Source: Solimonas_A sp052035235 (GTDB lineage Bacteria > Pseudomonadota > Gammaproteobacteria > Nevskiales > Nevskiaceae). Taken from it: 64,000 bases of DNA. This document shows positions 25,471 through 34,607 of this stretch, in pieces. The notes beneath the pieces were generated by a model. That model saw only the letters and a program-made list of their open reading frames with translations. It had not been told where the DNA came from and did not search any database. The position numbers were made by a program, and so were the translations under genes. Position 1 is the stretch's first letter. Every line of letters begins with the position of its first letter. Location of the stretch: positions 1-64,000 of the forward strand of contig JBPOHT010000005.1 in assembly GCA_052035235.1 (NCBI GenBank), in the 5' to 3' direction.

Positions 25471-26085
25471 ATGCGCAAGAAACCCCGCCAACACCGCTCC
25501 CGTGCCATGGTCGAGGACCTGGTGGAGGCCGCGGCCATCACCATCGCCGAGGAGGGGCTGGAGGCCGCCACGGCGGCGCGCATCGCCGCGCGCGCCGGGG
25601 TCAGTGTCGGCTCGTTCTACCAGTACTTCGACAGCAAGGAAGACCTCTTCGCCGCGGTGCTGGAGCAGATCGCCGGCGAGCTGAAGGCGGTGGTGGGCCG
25701 GCAGCTGGGCAATCTGTCGCCCAAGGGCATGCATGACTTCGTCAGCGACCTGCTGCACGACGTCTGGACGCTGCTGGAAGCCAACCGCGGGCGCTACATG
25801 CATATCTCGCGCTACTGGGCACAGCTCGACAGCGGCCCCGCCATGAACGACCTGGAGGCGCAGATGAACACCGCCCTGGCGGTATACCTGATGCAGAACC
25901 CGCCGACCCGGCCGATCCAGGACTTGCAGGCGAAGATCTACGTGCTGATCAACAGCGTGCTGTTTACCACCGTGCGCTACATCAGCGACCCGGCGCCGCA
26001 TGTCTCACGCGAGCAGGTGATCGAAATCTTTGCGGCGATGGCGGCACAGCTGGTAGGGGAGCAGCGGGTGGCCAGGAAGCGCTGA
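25471..26085 (+). CDS. TetR-family transcriptional regulator
   Basis: 204 residues. The N-terminal HTH is standard (AAAITIAEEGLEAATAARIAARAGVSVGSFYQYFDSKEDLFAAVLEQ). The C-terminal ligand domain is helical with no recognised subfamily signature. It is divergent from the oxygenase/LDI operon with a perfect palindrome between, so it likely represses that operon and itself. The ligand is probably the operon's hydrophobic substrate (inference). Confidence 0.9.
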   Translation: MRKKPRQHRSRAMVEDLVEAAAITIAEEGLEAATAARIAARAGVSVGSFYQYFDSKEDLFAAVLEQIAGELKAVVGRQLGNLSPKGMHDFVSDLLHDVWTLLEANRGRYMHISRYWAQLDSGPAMNDLEAQMNTALAVYLMQNPPTRPIQDLQAKIYVLINSVLFTTVRYISDPAPHVSREQVIEIFAAMAAQLVGEQRVARKR

Positions 26086-26210
26086 ATCCAGTCGAAGAAT
26101 CGCTGGGTTAGAAGCCGGCTCTTACAGGTAGGCATCATCCCCGTCCGCCGGTATGACGGATTCCATGGGCCATGGGATGATCCGGGGATGCATCCCTCAC
26201 CGGTATTCCC

Positions 26211-28319
26211 ATGTCTCGCACCCTCGTTGCCGGCCTGCTGGCCGGGTTCTCCCTGCTGGCCCATGCCGATGAGCCAGCCGTGAGCGCGGATCCCTACCTC
26301 TGGCTGGAGGACGTCGGCGGCGACCGGGCGCTGGACTGGGTGCGCACGCAGAACGCGGCGACGCTGAAGCAGCTGCAGGCCGACCCGGCCTACGCGCCGC
26401 TGCAGCGTGACATCAAGGCGATCCTCGACTCCGAGGACAAGATTCCCGACGTCCACCAGATGGGCGGGCACTGGTACAACTTCTGGAAGGACGCTACGCA
26501 TCCGCGCGGCGTCTGGCGCCGCACCACGCCGGACGAGTACCGCAAGGCGCAGCCCGCCTGGGAGGTGCTGCTGGACCTGGACGCGCTGAACCAGGCCGAG
26601 AACGAGAACTGGGTCTGGCATGGCGCCGAGTGCCTGCGGCCGCCGCAGGGCCAACCCTGGACGCGCTGCCTGGTGGCGCTGTCGCGCGGCGGCAGCGACG
26701 CCGACGTGACACGCGAGTTCGACCTGGGCAGCAAGAGCTTCGTAAAGGACGGCTTCTTCCGCCCCGAGGCCAAGGGCGCGCTGAGCTGGATCAGCCAGGA
26801 CCGCGTCTACGTCTACAGCGATTTCGGCGAGGGCTCGCTGACCGAGTCCGGCTACCCGCGCGTGGTGAAGGAATGGCGCCGGGGCACGCCGCTGGCCGAG
26901 GCTCGCACGATCTACGAGGGGCAGAAGGACGATCTCTACATCGCCGCCCGCCACGACGACACGCCCGGCTACGAGCGCGACTTCGTGATCCGCTCGCTGG
27001 CGTTCTACAACGAGGAGCTGTACCTGCGCGGCGCCGATGGCGCGCTGACCAAGCTGGACCTGCCGAACTCGGCGGACAAGAGCGTGGAGCGCGAATGGCT
27101 GCTGGTGCAGCTGCGCGATGCCTGGGCCGTGGGCGGGGAAGACTACGCCGCCGGCTCGCTGCTGGCGATCCGCTTCAAGGACTTCATGGCGGGACAGCGC
27201 AGCTTCACGTTGCTGTTCAAGCCCGATGCGCGCAGCTCGCTGCAGGGCGTGAGTTGGACGCGCAGCCACCTGCTGCTCAACGTGCTGCAGGACGTGAAGA
27301 GCCGTTTGTTCATGCTGACCCCGCAGAAGAATGGCTGGAAGCGCGCGCCGCTGCCGGGAGCACCGGGCATCGGCTCGGTCAGCGTGGGCGGCGTGGATGC
27401 CGACGAGTCCGACGACTTCTTCATGATGGTGACGGGCTACCTCACGCCCAGCACGCTCTATCACGGCCGCGTCGGCGAGAAGCCCGCGGCGCTGAAGTCC
27501 GCCCCGGCGTTTTTCGACGCCAAGGGCCTGGAGGTGAAGCAGTACTTCGCCACCAGCCGCGACGGCACCAAGGTGCCCTACTTCCTGGTGTCGAAGAAGA
27601 AGCTGGAGCTGGACGGCAGCAACGCCACGCTGCTCTACGGCTATGGCGGCTTCGAGATCTCGCTGACGCCGGGCTACAGCCCGGGCGTGGGCCGCGGCTG
27701 GCTGACGCAGGGCGGTGTCTATGCCGTGGCCAACATCCGCGGCGGCGGCGAGTACGGCCCGCGCTGGCACCAGGCGGCGCTGAAGCAGAGCAGGCTGCGT
27801 GCCTATGAGGACTTCGCCGCGGTGGCGCAGGACATGATCACCCGCAAGATCACCACACCCCAGCACCTGGGCATCCAGGGCGGCAGCAACGGTGGCCTGC
27901 TGGTGGGCAACATGCTGACGCAGTACCCGCAGCTGCTCGGCGCGGTGGTGTGCCAGGTGCCGCTGCTGGACATGCAGCGCTACCACAAGCTGCTGGCCGG
28001 CGCGTCGTGGATGGCCGAGTACGGCGACCCGGACGACCCCGCGCAGTGGGAGTACATCAAGACCTTCTCGCCGTACCAGAACCTGAAGAAGGACGCCGAC
28101 TACCCGCCGGTGCTGTTCATGACCTCCACCCGCGATGATCGCGTGCACCCCGGCCACGCGCGCAAGATGATGGCGCGCATGCTGGAGCAGGGGCATACGG
28201 TGCTGTACTACGAGAACATCGAGGGCGGACACGGCGGCGCAGCGGACAACGCGCAGCTCGCCACCATGCAGGCGCTGGCCTATACCTTCCTGCGGCAACG
28301 GCTGATGGGCACCAAGTAG
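26211..28319 (+). CDS. Prolyl-oligopeptidase-family serine peptidase (S9), exported
   Basis: 702 residues. A signal peptide is present (LVAGLLAGFSLLAHA, cleavage about 19). A beta-propeller region (about 80-420) precedes the alpha/beta-hydrolase domain: YGYGGFEISLTPGY, then VANIRGGGEYGPRWHQA, the nucleophile elbow GGSNGG (Ser559), STRDDRVHPGHA (Asp642) and GGHGGA (His674). The triad is complete. It should cleave short peptides, after Pro or another residue, in the periplasm. Length matches the family. It follows an intergenic REP remnant and has no operon partner upstream. Confidence 0.92.
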   Translation: MSRTLVAGLLAGFSLLAHADEPAVSADPYLWLEDVGGDRALDWVRTQNAATLKQLQADPAYAPLQRDIKAILDSEDKIPDVHQMGGHWYNFWKDATHPRGVWRRTTPDEYRKAQPAWEVLLDLDALNQAENENWVWHGAECLRPPQGQPWTRCLVALSRGGSDADVTREFDLGSKSFVKDGFFRPEAKGALSWISQDRVYVYSDFGEGSLTESGYPRVVKEWRRGTPLAEARTIYEGQKDDLYIAARHDDTPGYERDFVIRSLAFYNEELYLRGADGALTKLDLPNSADKSVEREWLLVQLRDAWAVGGEDYAAGSLLAIRFKDFMAGQRSFTLLFKPDARSSLQGVSWTRSHLLLNVLQDVKSRLFMLTPQKNGWKRAPLPGAPGIGSVSVGGVDADESDDFFMMVTGYLTPSTLYHGRVGEKPAALKSAPAFFDAKGLEVKQYFATSRDGTKVPYFLVSKKKLELDGSNATLLYGYGGFEISLTPGYSPGVGRGWLTQGGVYAVANIRGGGEYGPRWHQAALKQSRLRAYEDFAAVAQDMITRKITTPQHLGIQGGSNGGLLVGNMLTQYPQLLGAVVCQVPLLDMQRYHKLLAGASWMAEYGDPDDPAQWEYIKTFSPYQNLKKDADYPPVLFMTSTRDDRVHPGHARKMMARMLEQGHTVLYYENIEGGHGGAADNAQLATMQALAYTFLRQRLMGTK

Positions 28320-28390
28320 TCACGAGCCCTGCACGGGTTTTGCACGGCGGCCCGGCACACTGGGCCGCCGCCACTACCGGAGTCACCGAC

Positions 28391-30160
28391 ATGACGCAGC
28401 CCGCCGAATCTCCCGCCGCCTTCAGCGACCGCAGCGGTGCGGTGGCGGTGGTGCTGGTGGCCCTGGTGGCCAGCCTGCTGCTGCTGGCCCTGCAGGAAAA
28501 GCTGCTGGGTGAGGGCGCGGTGCTGCGCAGCACGGGCTACACGCTGTCGCTGGGCGTGCCCGCCCTGCTGTGCCTGCTGCTGCGCAGCGCGCGGGACCGC
28601 TACGCCTGGATCTGCGGCGCGGTGCTGGCGCTGCTGCTGTGGCCGCTGGCCTTCCACACCGGTGATAGCTGCCTGGACTTGCCGGCCACCAGCCCCGAGT
28701 GGACGCGTGACTGCAGCGACATCTTCACGCCTTATGCGCTGGCGCTGGGCGCGGCGCTGTTCGTGCTGCTGCCCTTCCTGCAGTGTTTCCGCGAGCAGGG
28801 CCGGCGCCTGCCCTATGACACGCTCTACCACCGCGCCTGGGACAACGCCCAGGCGATGGCCGCGGCCGGGGTCTTCACCGGCGCCGGCTGGCTGATCCTG
28901 TGGCTCTGGGCCGCGCTGTTCAAGCTGATCGGCATCCGTTTCTTCCATGCGCTGTTCGGCGAGGAACGCTTCTACTACCCGGTGACGGGGCTGCTGATTG
29001 GCCTGGGCATCGTGCTGGCACGCAACCAGGCCGGGGCGCTGCGCTCGATGCTGCGTGTGTGCCTGGCACTGGGGCGCCTGCTGCTGCCGCTGATCGCGCT
29101 GGTGGCGCTGATGTTCCTGGCGGCACTGGTCTTCACCGGCCTGCAGCCGTTGTGGGACACGCGCCGCGCCACCTCGCTGCTGTTGTGCCTGGTGCTGGGT
29201 ACCGTGGCGCTGGTGAACAGCGTCTACCAGGAGGGCAGCGGCAACCAGAGCTACGGCGTTCTCGGGCGTCGCCTGGTGGAGGCGGCCCTGCTGACGCTAC
29301 CGGTCTACGCGGTGATCGCGGCTATCGCCCTGCAGCTGCGCGTGGCGCAGCATGGCTGGACGGTGGAACGGTTGTGGGCGGCAATCCTGATCGGTTTCGC
29401 GCTGCTTTACGCTGGCGGCTATGCGCTGGCGGTGCTGTGGCGCGGCCAGGCCTGGCTGTCGCGCCTGGCGCCGGTCAACACCGCCGTGGCACTGACCCTG
29501 ATCGCGGTGCTGCTGCTGACGCAGAGCCCGCTGCTGGACCTGCGCGGCATCAGCCTGCATTCGCAGCTCGCCCGCGCCGAAGGCGACCCCGGCCGCCTGG
29601 ACATGAAGTACCTGCGCTGGGAGCTGGGCCGTGCCGGCGAGGACGCGCTGCGGCAGTTGCAGCAGGATCCACGCGTCCAGGCGGATGCCGCCCTGGCCAG
29701 CCGAATCGACGGCGTGCTGAAGATGACGCACCCTTGGGCCGACGAGGCGCCGCCGCCAGCCGCGCTGCTGGCGGAGAAGCTGGCCGTGCGCCCGCAAGGC
29801 ATCGCCGCCCCCCCAGGACTACTGGCCCTGCTGGCCTCTTCCGGAGAACGGGACGTTCCCAGCGTGTCCGAGTGCATCGCCGGCACTCGCTGCCTGCTGC
29901 TCGCGGTGGACCTGAACCGGGACGGCAACATGGAGTGGCTGCTGCTGCGCGAGACCCGCAGCGGCGAGCTGCCGTTCTTCGGCGAGCGCAACGGCCGCTG
30001 GCAGTCGCTCGGCGTGCTGCAGCGGCGTGGCGACCTTCCCAGGGAGCCAGATTCCGAAGCCCTGGCCGATGCGGCGGAGCGCGGCGATTTCCGCGCGGAG
30101 GCTCCGGAGTGGCAGGATTTCCTGCTGCAGGGACAGCGCTACGGCGACACCCGCTGGTAG
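28391..30160 (+). CDS. DUF4153-family polytopic membrane protein
   Basis: 589 residues from MTQPAESPAAF, with GGAG upstream. About ten hydrophobic helices are spread over residues 15-390 (VVLVALVASLLLLAL, LGAALFVLLPFLQCF, LLIGLGIVLARN, LALGRLLLPLIALVALMFLAALVF and others). A soluble C-terminal region of about 190 residues has a Cys pair (SECIAGTRCLLLAVDLNRDGN) with an EF-hand-like DLNRDGN stretch. DUF4153 members have no established function. It lies 71 bp after the S9 peptidase on the same strand. Confidence 0.78.
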   Translation: MTQPAESPAAFSDRSGAVAVVLVALVASLLLLALQEKLLGEGAVLRSTGYTLSLGVPALLCLLLRSARDRYAWICGAVLALLLWPLAFHTGDSCLDLPATSPEWTRDCSDIFTPYALALGAALFVLLPFLQCFREQGRRLPYDTLYHRAWDNAQAMAAAGVFTGAGWLILWLWAALFKLIGIRFFHALFGEERFYYPVTGLLIGLGIVLARNQAGALRSMLRVCLALGRLLLPLIALVALMFLAALVFTGLQPLWDTRRATSLLLCLVLGTVALVNSVYQEGSGNQSYGVLGRRLVEAALLTLPVYAVIAAIALQLRVAQHGWTVERLWAAILIGFALLYAGGYALAVLWRGQAWLSRLAPVNTAVALTLIAVLLLTQSPLLDLRGISLHSQLARAEGDPGRLDMKYLRWELGRAGEDALRQLQQDPRVQADAALASRIDGVLKMTHPWADEAPPPAALLAEKLAVRPQGIAAPPGLLALLASSGERDVPSVSECIAGTRCLLLAVDLNRDGNMEWLLLRETRSGELPFFGERNGRWQSLGVLQRRGDLPREPDSEALADAAERGDFRAEAPEWQDFLLQGQRYGDTRW

Positions 30161-30269
30161 CGCGCGGGGGGCTGCCCGGCCGCTCCGCTGTCACAAAAGC
30201 TTCGCCGAACCGTCATGGACGGGTTATGCCCCGGGCCTAGGCTGGTCTCCATATGAAAGGAGCAAGGCC

Positions 30270-31409
30270 ATGCGTATCGCCTATGGAGTAATGGGCTACG
30301 GACGCGGGCACGCGATGCGGACCATGTCCGTGCTGCCCGCGCTGATGCAGGAGCACGAGGTCACCGTTTTCGCCGGCGGCGACGCCTACGACGTGCTGGC
30401 GCCGCTGTTCCCCACGGTGCGCATCCCCACGATCGGCTACCGCTACAACCTGCATGGCGGCCACTCCTTCTCGCGCACCGTGCGAGAGAACTTCGCGCCG
30501 ATGACCGATCTGCTGTTCGGCGGCCTGGGCATGGAGCAGATGGAGCGCGAGTTCCGCGAGCGCGGCATCGAGCTGGTGATCTCCGACTCCGAGGCCTGGA
30601 CGCACCGTTGCGCACAGAAGCTGAAGATTCCGCGCATCAGCTTCGATCATGTCGGCATCATCGCCTACTGCAAGCCACACTTCCCGCCGGACCTGTGGCT
30701 CACCGGCATACGCGACGCGGTGGGCTACCGCTCGCTGATGGGCATCCCCGAGCGCATCCTGATCTCCAGCTTCTACCCGGCGGAAGGCCAGTACCCGGGC
30801 GTGAAGGTGATCGGCCCGATGCTGCGCGACGAGGCCCTGCGTACCAAGCCGACCCGGGGCGACTACCTGCTGTGCTACTTCAACAAGGGCGAGCACCAGT
30901 ACCTGCCGCAGGTAGACCGCGCGCTGCGCCTGCTGGACCACCCGGTGGTGGTCTACGGCACGCCCTACCGCGGCAAGGTGGAAAACCTGGACTTCCGCGC
31001 GCCCAGCAACGAGTGGTTCCTGCACGACCTGGCGCACTGCCGCGCGGTGCTGTCCACCGCCGGCAACGTGCTGATCGGCGAGGCCATCCACTTCGGCAAG
31101 CCGATCATGGCGATGCCGGAAGACGCCTTCGAGCAGCGCCTCAACGGCTACATGATCGAACGCATGGGCGTGGGCATGCGCGCCGACATGAAGCGCCTGA
31201 CTCCCAGCGACGTCGACCGCTTCATGGGCAACGACGAGTACTACCGCTCCAACATGGGCGAGCACGCTCGCGACGGCAAGGCCGAGGCCATCGCCACGCT
31301 GCACCAATACATCGAGGAGCTGGGTGGCTCCCGCTCCAAAAGCCGCGTGAAGAAGCGCGCGACCCGCATCCTCACCCGCGACGTGAAGGCCCTGCAGCAG
31401 ATGGCCTGA
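30270..31409 (+). CDS. Glycosyltransferase, MJ1255/VC2487-like (GT-B)
   Basis: 379 residues from MRIAYGVMGYGRGHAMR, with AAAGGAG eight bases before. The N-terminal GYGRGHAMRTM matches the Gly-rich loop of this GT-B group, and the C-terminal nucleotide-sugar region reads VLSTAGNVLIGEAIHFGKPIMAMPEDAFEQRLNGYMIE, with the G-x-x-x-x-E-A pattern. It ends in a basic tail (SRSKSRVKKRATR). It is probably cytoplasmic, transferring a sugar to a lipid or polymer that cannot be named. It is followed by a patatin gene on the same strand. Confidence 0.82.
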   Translation: MRIAYGVMGYGRGHAMRTMSVLPALMQEHEVTVFAGGDAYDVLAPLFPTVRIPTIGYRYNLHGGHSFSRTVRENFAPMTDLLFGGLGMEQMEREFRERGIELVISDSEAWTHRCAQKLKIPRISFDHVGIIAYCKPHFPPDLWLTGIRDAVGYRSLMGIPERILISSFYPAEGQYPGVKVIGPMLRDEALRTKPTRGDYLLCYFNKGEHQYLPQVDRALRLLDHPVVVYGTPYRGKVENLDFRAPSNEWFLHDLAHCRAVLSTAGNVLIGEAIHFGKPIMAMPEDAFEQRLNGYMIERMGVGMRADMKRLTPSDVDRFMGNDEYYRSNMGEHARDGKAEAIATLHQYIEELGGSRSKSRVKKRATRILTRDVKALQQMA

Positions 31410-31525
31410 TTCCCGCCGGCCTGGCGCTGACCCAGGCTGGCACCGGAATTGCGAGTCTCCCCGCACCGGGATAGTGCCCGGATGAACGGGAGAGGACCGA
31501 TGCGCCAGCCGATCCAGGGCCAGCG

Positions 31526-32770
31526 ATGAGCACGCGTGCCCGCAAGAAGCCGCCGTCCAGGCCGGTCGCCGTCAAAGGGCCGCGCACCGGTCTGGTGCTG
31601 ACGGCCGGTGGTGCCCGCGGCGCCTACCAGGCCGGGGTGCTCAAGCGCGTCAGCGAGATTCCGCGCCTGCGCGGACGCGCCGTACCGTTCCCGATCATTA
31701 CCGGCGCCTCGGCCGGCGCCATCAACGGCGCGGCGCTCGCCGCCTGGCATGGCGACTTCAGCCAGGGCGCCGACCGGCTGGCAAAGCTGTGGGCCGCCCT
31801 GCAAATGACCGACGTGGTGCGCACCGACCCGGCGGCGCTGGCCCGCGGCGCCGCGGACCTGGCGCTGGACATGGCCCTGGGAGGCCTCACCGGTGCCGGT
31901 CGCACTCAGGCGCTGCTTGATGCCTCGCCGCTGGAAGGCTTCCTGCGCCACCACCTGCCGCTGGAGCGCATCGCCGGCGCCATCTCTGCCGGCACGCTGG
32001 AAGCGCTCGCCATCACCGCCACCGGCTATCACTCCGGCAAGGCCTACACCTTCGTGCAGGGCAGACCTGGCCGGCCGCTGTGGAACAAGAGCCGCCGCGT
32101 GGCGCTGGCGACCACGCTGACGCTGGACCACATCCGCGCGTCCGCCGCGATCCCCATCGTGTTTCCGCCGGTGTCGCTGTCGGCGGGCGGCTCCAGCGCC
32201 TGGTTCGGCGACGGCGCGCTGCGCCTGACCACGCCGCTGAGCCCGGCGATCCGCCTTGGCGCGGAGCGTCTGTTCGCCATCGGCGTGCGCTGCCAGGAAT
32301 CGGCCGACAGCCTGCTGCGCTCCGAGATGTCCACCGCCGGCGACGTGGTGCCGGAACTGCATCGCCCGCCGCTGGCGCAGATCTGCGGCGTGTTCATGAA
32401 CGCGATCTTCCTGGATCACCTCGACGCCGACCTGGATCACCTCAAGCGCATGAACGAGCTGGTGACGGCCTACCAACAGGTCGCGAAGGGGCAGGTGCAG
32501 CCGGGCGTGTCGGAGCCGATGCGCGTGGTGAAGTCGCTGACCGTGTCGCCCTCGGCGGATATCGCCATCATCGCCAAGACCCTGGCCCACCGCATGCCCC
32601 GCAGCCTGCGCTACGTGCTCGACGGCCTCGGCACGCCGGACGCGCAGAGCGCGGACCTGACCAGCTTCCTGCTGTTCGACAACGCCTTCACGCGCGAGTT
32701 GATCGCGCTGGGCTACCGCGACGCGGCCCAGCGCCTCGACGAGATCGAGGCCTTCCTGCTGGAAGACTGA
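31526..32770 (+). CDS. Patatin-like phospholipase
   Basis: 414 residues. The catalytic dyad region is complete: the oxyanion loop TAGGARGAYQAGVLK, the nucleophile motif GASAG (GxSxG) and the Asp in FGDGALR (DGA). The C-terminal half carries a family-typical segment around FMNAIFLDHLDADLDHLKRMNELV. No signal peptide is present, so it should act in the cytoplasm or on the inner membrane face as a lipid acyl hydrolase. The upstream gap of 116 bp has no visible promoter. Confidence 0.9.
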   Translation: MSTRARKKPPSRPVAVKGPRTGLVLTAGGARGAYQAGVLKRVSEIPRLRGRAVPFPIITGASAGAINGAALAAWHGDFSQGADRLAKLWAALQMTDVVRTDPAALARGAADLALDMALGGLTGAGRTQALLDASPLEGFLRHHLPLERIAGAISAGTLEALAITATGYHSGKAYTFVQGRPGRPLWNKSRRVALATTLTLDHIRASAAIPIVFPPVSLSAGGSSAWFGDGALRLTTPLSPAIRLGAERLFAIGVRCQESADSLLRSEMSTAGDVVPELHRPPLAQICGVFMNAIFLDHLDADLDHLKRMNELVTAYQQVAKGQVQPGVSEPMRVVKSLTVSPSADIAIIAKTLAHRMPRSLRYVLDGLGTPDAQSADLTSFLLFDNAFTRELIALGYRDAAQRLDEIEAFLLED

Positions 32771-32895
32771 GGCCGGATTGCCATCGTGCTGAAAGAGCAG
32801 CGCTCTAGGCTGTGCGTCCTGGCGACAAGCTGGATTGGCCCGATTCCTGCTCTAGCCATCCTGGGTTGTTTCGCCTTGCCCTGAGGATGGCCCGA

Positions 32896-33081
32896 ATGAT
32901 CGACAAACTTGCACTACCCCTGACCATCTGTGCCCTGTTGCTGGTCGGCATCGGCTGCATGCTGACCGGCCTGTTCCACATCAAGACCGCCGCCGGCATC
33001 GTGCTGCTGGTGGTCGGATTCTTCGCGGGCGCCAGCTCGCTGCTGTTGTTGAGCTTTGCGGGGCGTGAACGTTACGGCTAA
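32896..33081 (+). CDS. Small two-helix membrane protein
   Basis: 61 residues from MIDKLALPLTICALLL. AGGA lies eight bases upstream, which favours this start over in-frame ATGs at 32812 and 32887. Two hydrophobic helices (LTICALLLVGIGCMLTGLFHI and GIVLLVVGFFAGASSLLLLSF) with a short turn suggest an inner-membrane hairpin. No family is recognised. Confidence 0.6.
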   Translation: MIDKLALPLTICALLLVGIGCMLTGLFHIKTAAGIVLLVVGFFAGASSLLLLSFAGRERYG

Positions 33082-33102
33082 ACCACAAGTCCCTGTGGCC
33101 CC

Positions 33103-33191
33103 GTAGGGTGGGCAAGCTTGCTTGCCCACGCGGCTCGAAACGAGCCATGGGTCAACGCGTGGGCAAACGAAAAGACGTTCGCCCACCCTAC
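33103..33191. repeat. REP-like inverted pair, GTAGGGTGGGC family
   Basis: GTAGGGTGGGCAAGC at the left and GCCCACCCTAC at the right are complementary, flanking inner GTGGGCAA/TTGCCCAC segments. It lies between two convergent genes (33081 and 33199). Confidence 0.75.
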
Positions 33192-33198
33192 AAGTCGC

Positions 33199-33882
33199 TT
33201 AATCCACGAACCCCTGGAGCAACTGCAGCATCAGCCGATTGTTGCCGGCGAAATGATCCAGCGCGGCCAGGATGGATTCCGGCGGCTGCACGTAGCGCGC
33301 CGGTGCCGGGCGCTCGTGCTGGAACCACTCGCGCGCATTGGCGGCCGTGACCTCCAGGTGGAACTGGATCGCCGCGATGCGGCCGTCCAGCTCATAGGCC
33401 TGGTGGGCGCAGGCCTCCGAGGACATCAGCGTCTGCGTGCCCGGCGGCAGGGCAAAGGTGTCGCCATGCCAATGGAAGGCGGTGAAGCGCGGCGGGAATC
33501 CGCCGAAGAACTTCGAACGCTTTCCGGCTTCGCTCAGCTCCAGGTCGAACCAGCCGACCTCGCTGTGGGCGTTGCGCGTCACCGGGCCGCCGAGCACGTC
33601 GGCGATCAGCTGCGAGCCCAGGCAGATGCCGAGCAGCTTCTTGCCGGAGTCGATCGCGGAGCGGATCAGCGCCTTTTCCGCTCGCAGCCAGGGATGAGCA
33701 TCGTATTCGTAGATGTTCATCGGCCCGCCCATCACGATCAGCCAGTCGAAGCGGTCGGCAGCGGGCGGCGTCTCGCCCTGCTGCAGGCGCGTGCATGTCA
33801 CCTCATCGCCGCGCTGCGCGAGCCAGGGGGCGATGCAGCCCAGGTCTTCGAAGTCGGCGTGCTGCAGCCAATGGACGCGCAT
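33199..33882 (-). CDS. Class-I glutamine amidotransferase
   Basis: 227 residues. The nucleophile elbow GICLGSQLIADVLGG (Cys), the oxyanion region VMGGPMNIYEYD and the His/Glu of FHLEV complete the amidotransferase triad. Stand-alone proteins of this type are often annotated GMP-synthase-like, but no synthetase domain is present. Some relatives cleave gamma-glutamyl bonds. Substrate unresolved. It is a monocistronic gene bordered by repeat pairs. Confidence 0.88.
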   Translation of the reverse strand: MRVHWLQHADFEDLGCIAPWLAQRGDEVTCTRLQQGETPPAADRFDWLIVMGGPMNIYEYDAHPWLRAEKALIRSAIDSGKKLLGICLGSQLIADVLGGPVTRNAHSEVGWFDLELSEAGKRSKFFGGFPPRFTAFHWHGDTFALPPGTQTLMSSEACAHQAYELDGRIAAIQFHLEVTAANAREWFQHERPAPARYVQPPESILAALDHFAGNNRLMLQLLQGFVD

Positions 33883-33903
33883 GGGGATTCAACTCAGGTG
33901 GGA

Positions 33904-33993
33904 GCCGTTCGCACTGAGCCTGTCGAAGTGTGAACGGCAGGTAACCGCACAGCGGGCGGTCCGTTCATCCTTCGACAGGCTCAGGACAAACGG
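33904..33993. repeat. Inverted pair of TTCGACA-family REP-like elements
   Basis: The first element (33904-33938) contains ACTGAGCCTGTCGAAG and the second (33961-33993) the complement TTCGACAGGCTCAG, about 25 bp apart, with CCGTTC ends. The arrangement matches 8886-8980. Confidence 0.82.
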
Positions 33994-34006
33994 ATGGGAA
34001 GCTCCG

Positions 34007-34405
34007 TTATGCCTCGCGGGCCTTGAAGTCCAGCGCCGCCGAGTTGATGCAGTAGCGCATTCCCGTGGGCTTGGGGCCGTCCGGGAAGACATGGCCCAGG
34101 TGCGCGTCGCAGCGGGCGCAGAGCACCTCCACGCGGCGCATGAAGTGGCTGTTGTCCTCGCGGCTGGCCACGTTGCCGTTCACGGCGGGGTCGAAGAAGC
34201 TCGGCCAGCCGGTGCCGGACTCGAACTTGGTGCGGGAGTCGAACAGCGGCAGGCCGCAGCAGAGGCAGGTGAAGATGCCGTCGCGATGGTCGTCCCACAG
34301 TTGCCCGGTGAAGGCGCACTCGGTTCCGGCCTGGCGCGTCACCCGGTACTGCTCGGGGGTCAGCTGGGCGCGCCACTCGGCGTCGGTCTTGGTGATCTTT
34401 TCCAT
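34007..34405 (-). CDS. msrB: Peptide methionine-R-sulfoxide reductase
   Basis: 132 residues from MEKITKTDAEWRAQL. The zinc-binding Cys pairs are present (FTCLCCGLPLF, LCARCDAHLGH), along with TKFESGTGWPSFF and the catalytic-Cys segment MRYCINSAALDF. Length and motif order are canonical. It repairs methionine-R-sulfoxide in proteins, using thioredoxin. Cytoplasmic. Confidence 0.97.
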   Translation of the reverse strand: MEKITKTDAEWRAQLTPEQYRVTRQAGTECAFTGQLWDDHRDGIFTCLCCGLPLFDSRTKFESGTGWPSFFDPAVNGNVASREDNSHFMRRVEVLCARCDAHLGHVFPDGPKPTGMRYCINSAALDFKAREA

Positions 34406-34607
34406 GGCTGTGCTCGGTCGTCTGGCGGGAGGCGCCCCGCCCTGGACCCCAATATGGGGACGCATGGGCGATAACGGTAGTCCTTGGCGGCCGCGGCCGC
34501 CGCCGCGCCATACTACGCCAGGCCCGAGCGGCCGGGCACTAAGCGTGCCGGCGCCGGTCTGAAGGCCCTGGACACCAGAACAACGAAGGCATCCGATGGA
34601 GATTCCG

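Noticed and set aside
25977..28298. 773-codon minus-strand ORF opposite the S9 peptidase
   Set aside because: Composition is biased to His/Gln/Arg/Val repeats typical of antisense frames, and the plus strand carries the peptidase triad.
30237..31466. 409-codon minus-strand ORF opposite the glycosyltransferase
   Set aside because: Shadow frame; the plus-strand gene has a Shine-Dalgarno sequence and GT-B motifs.
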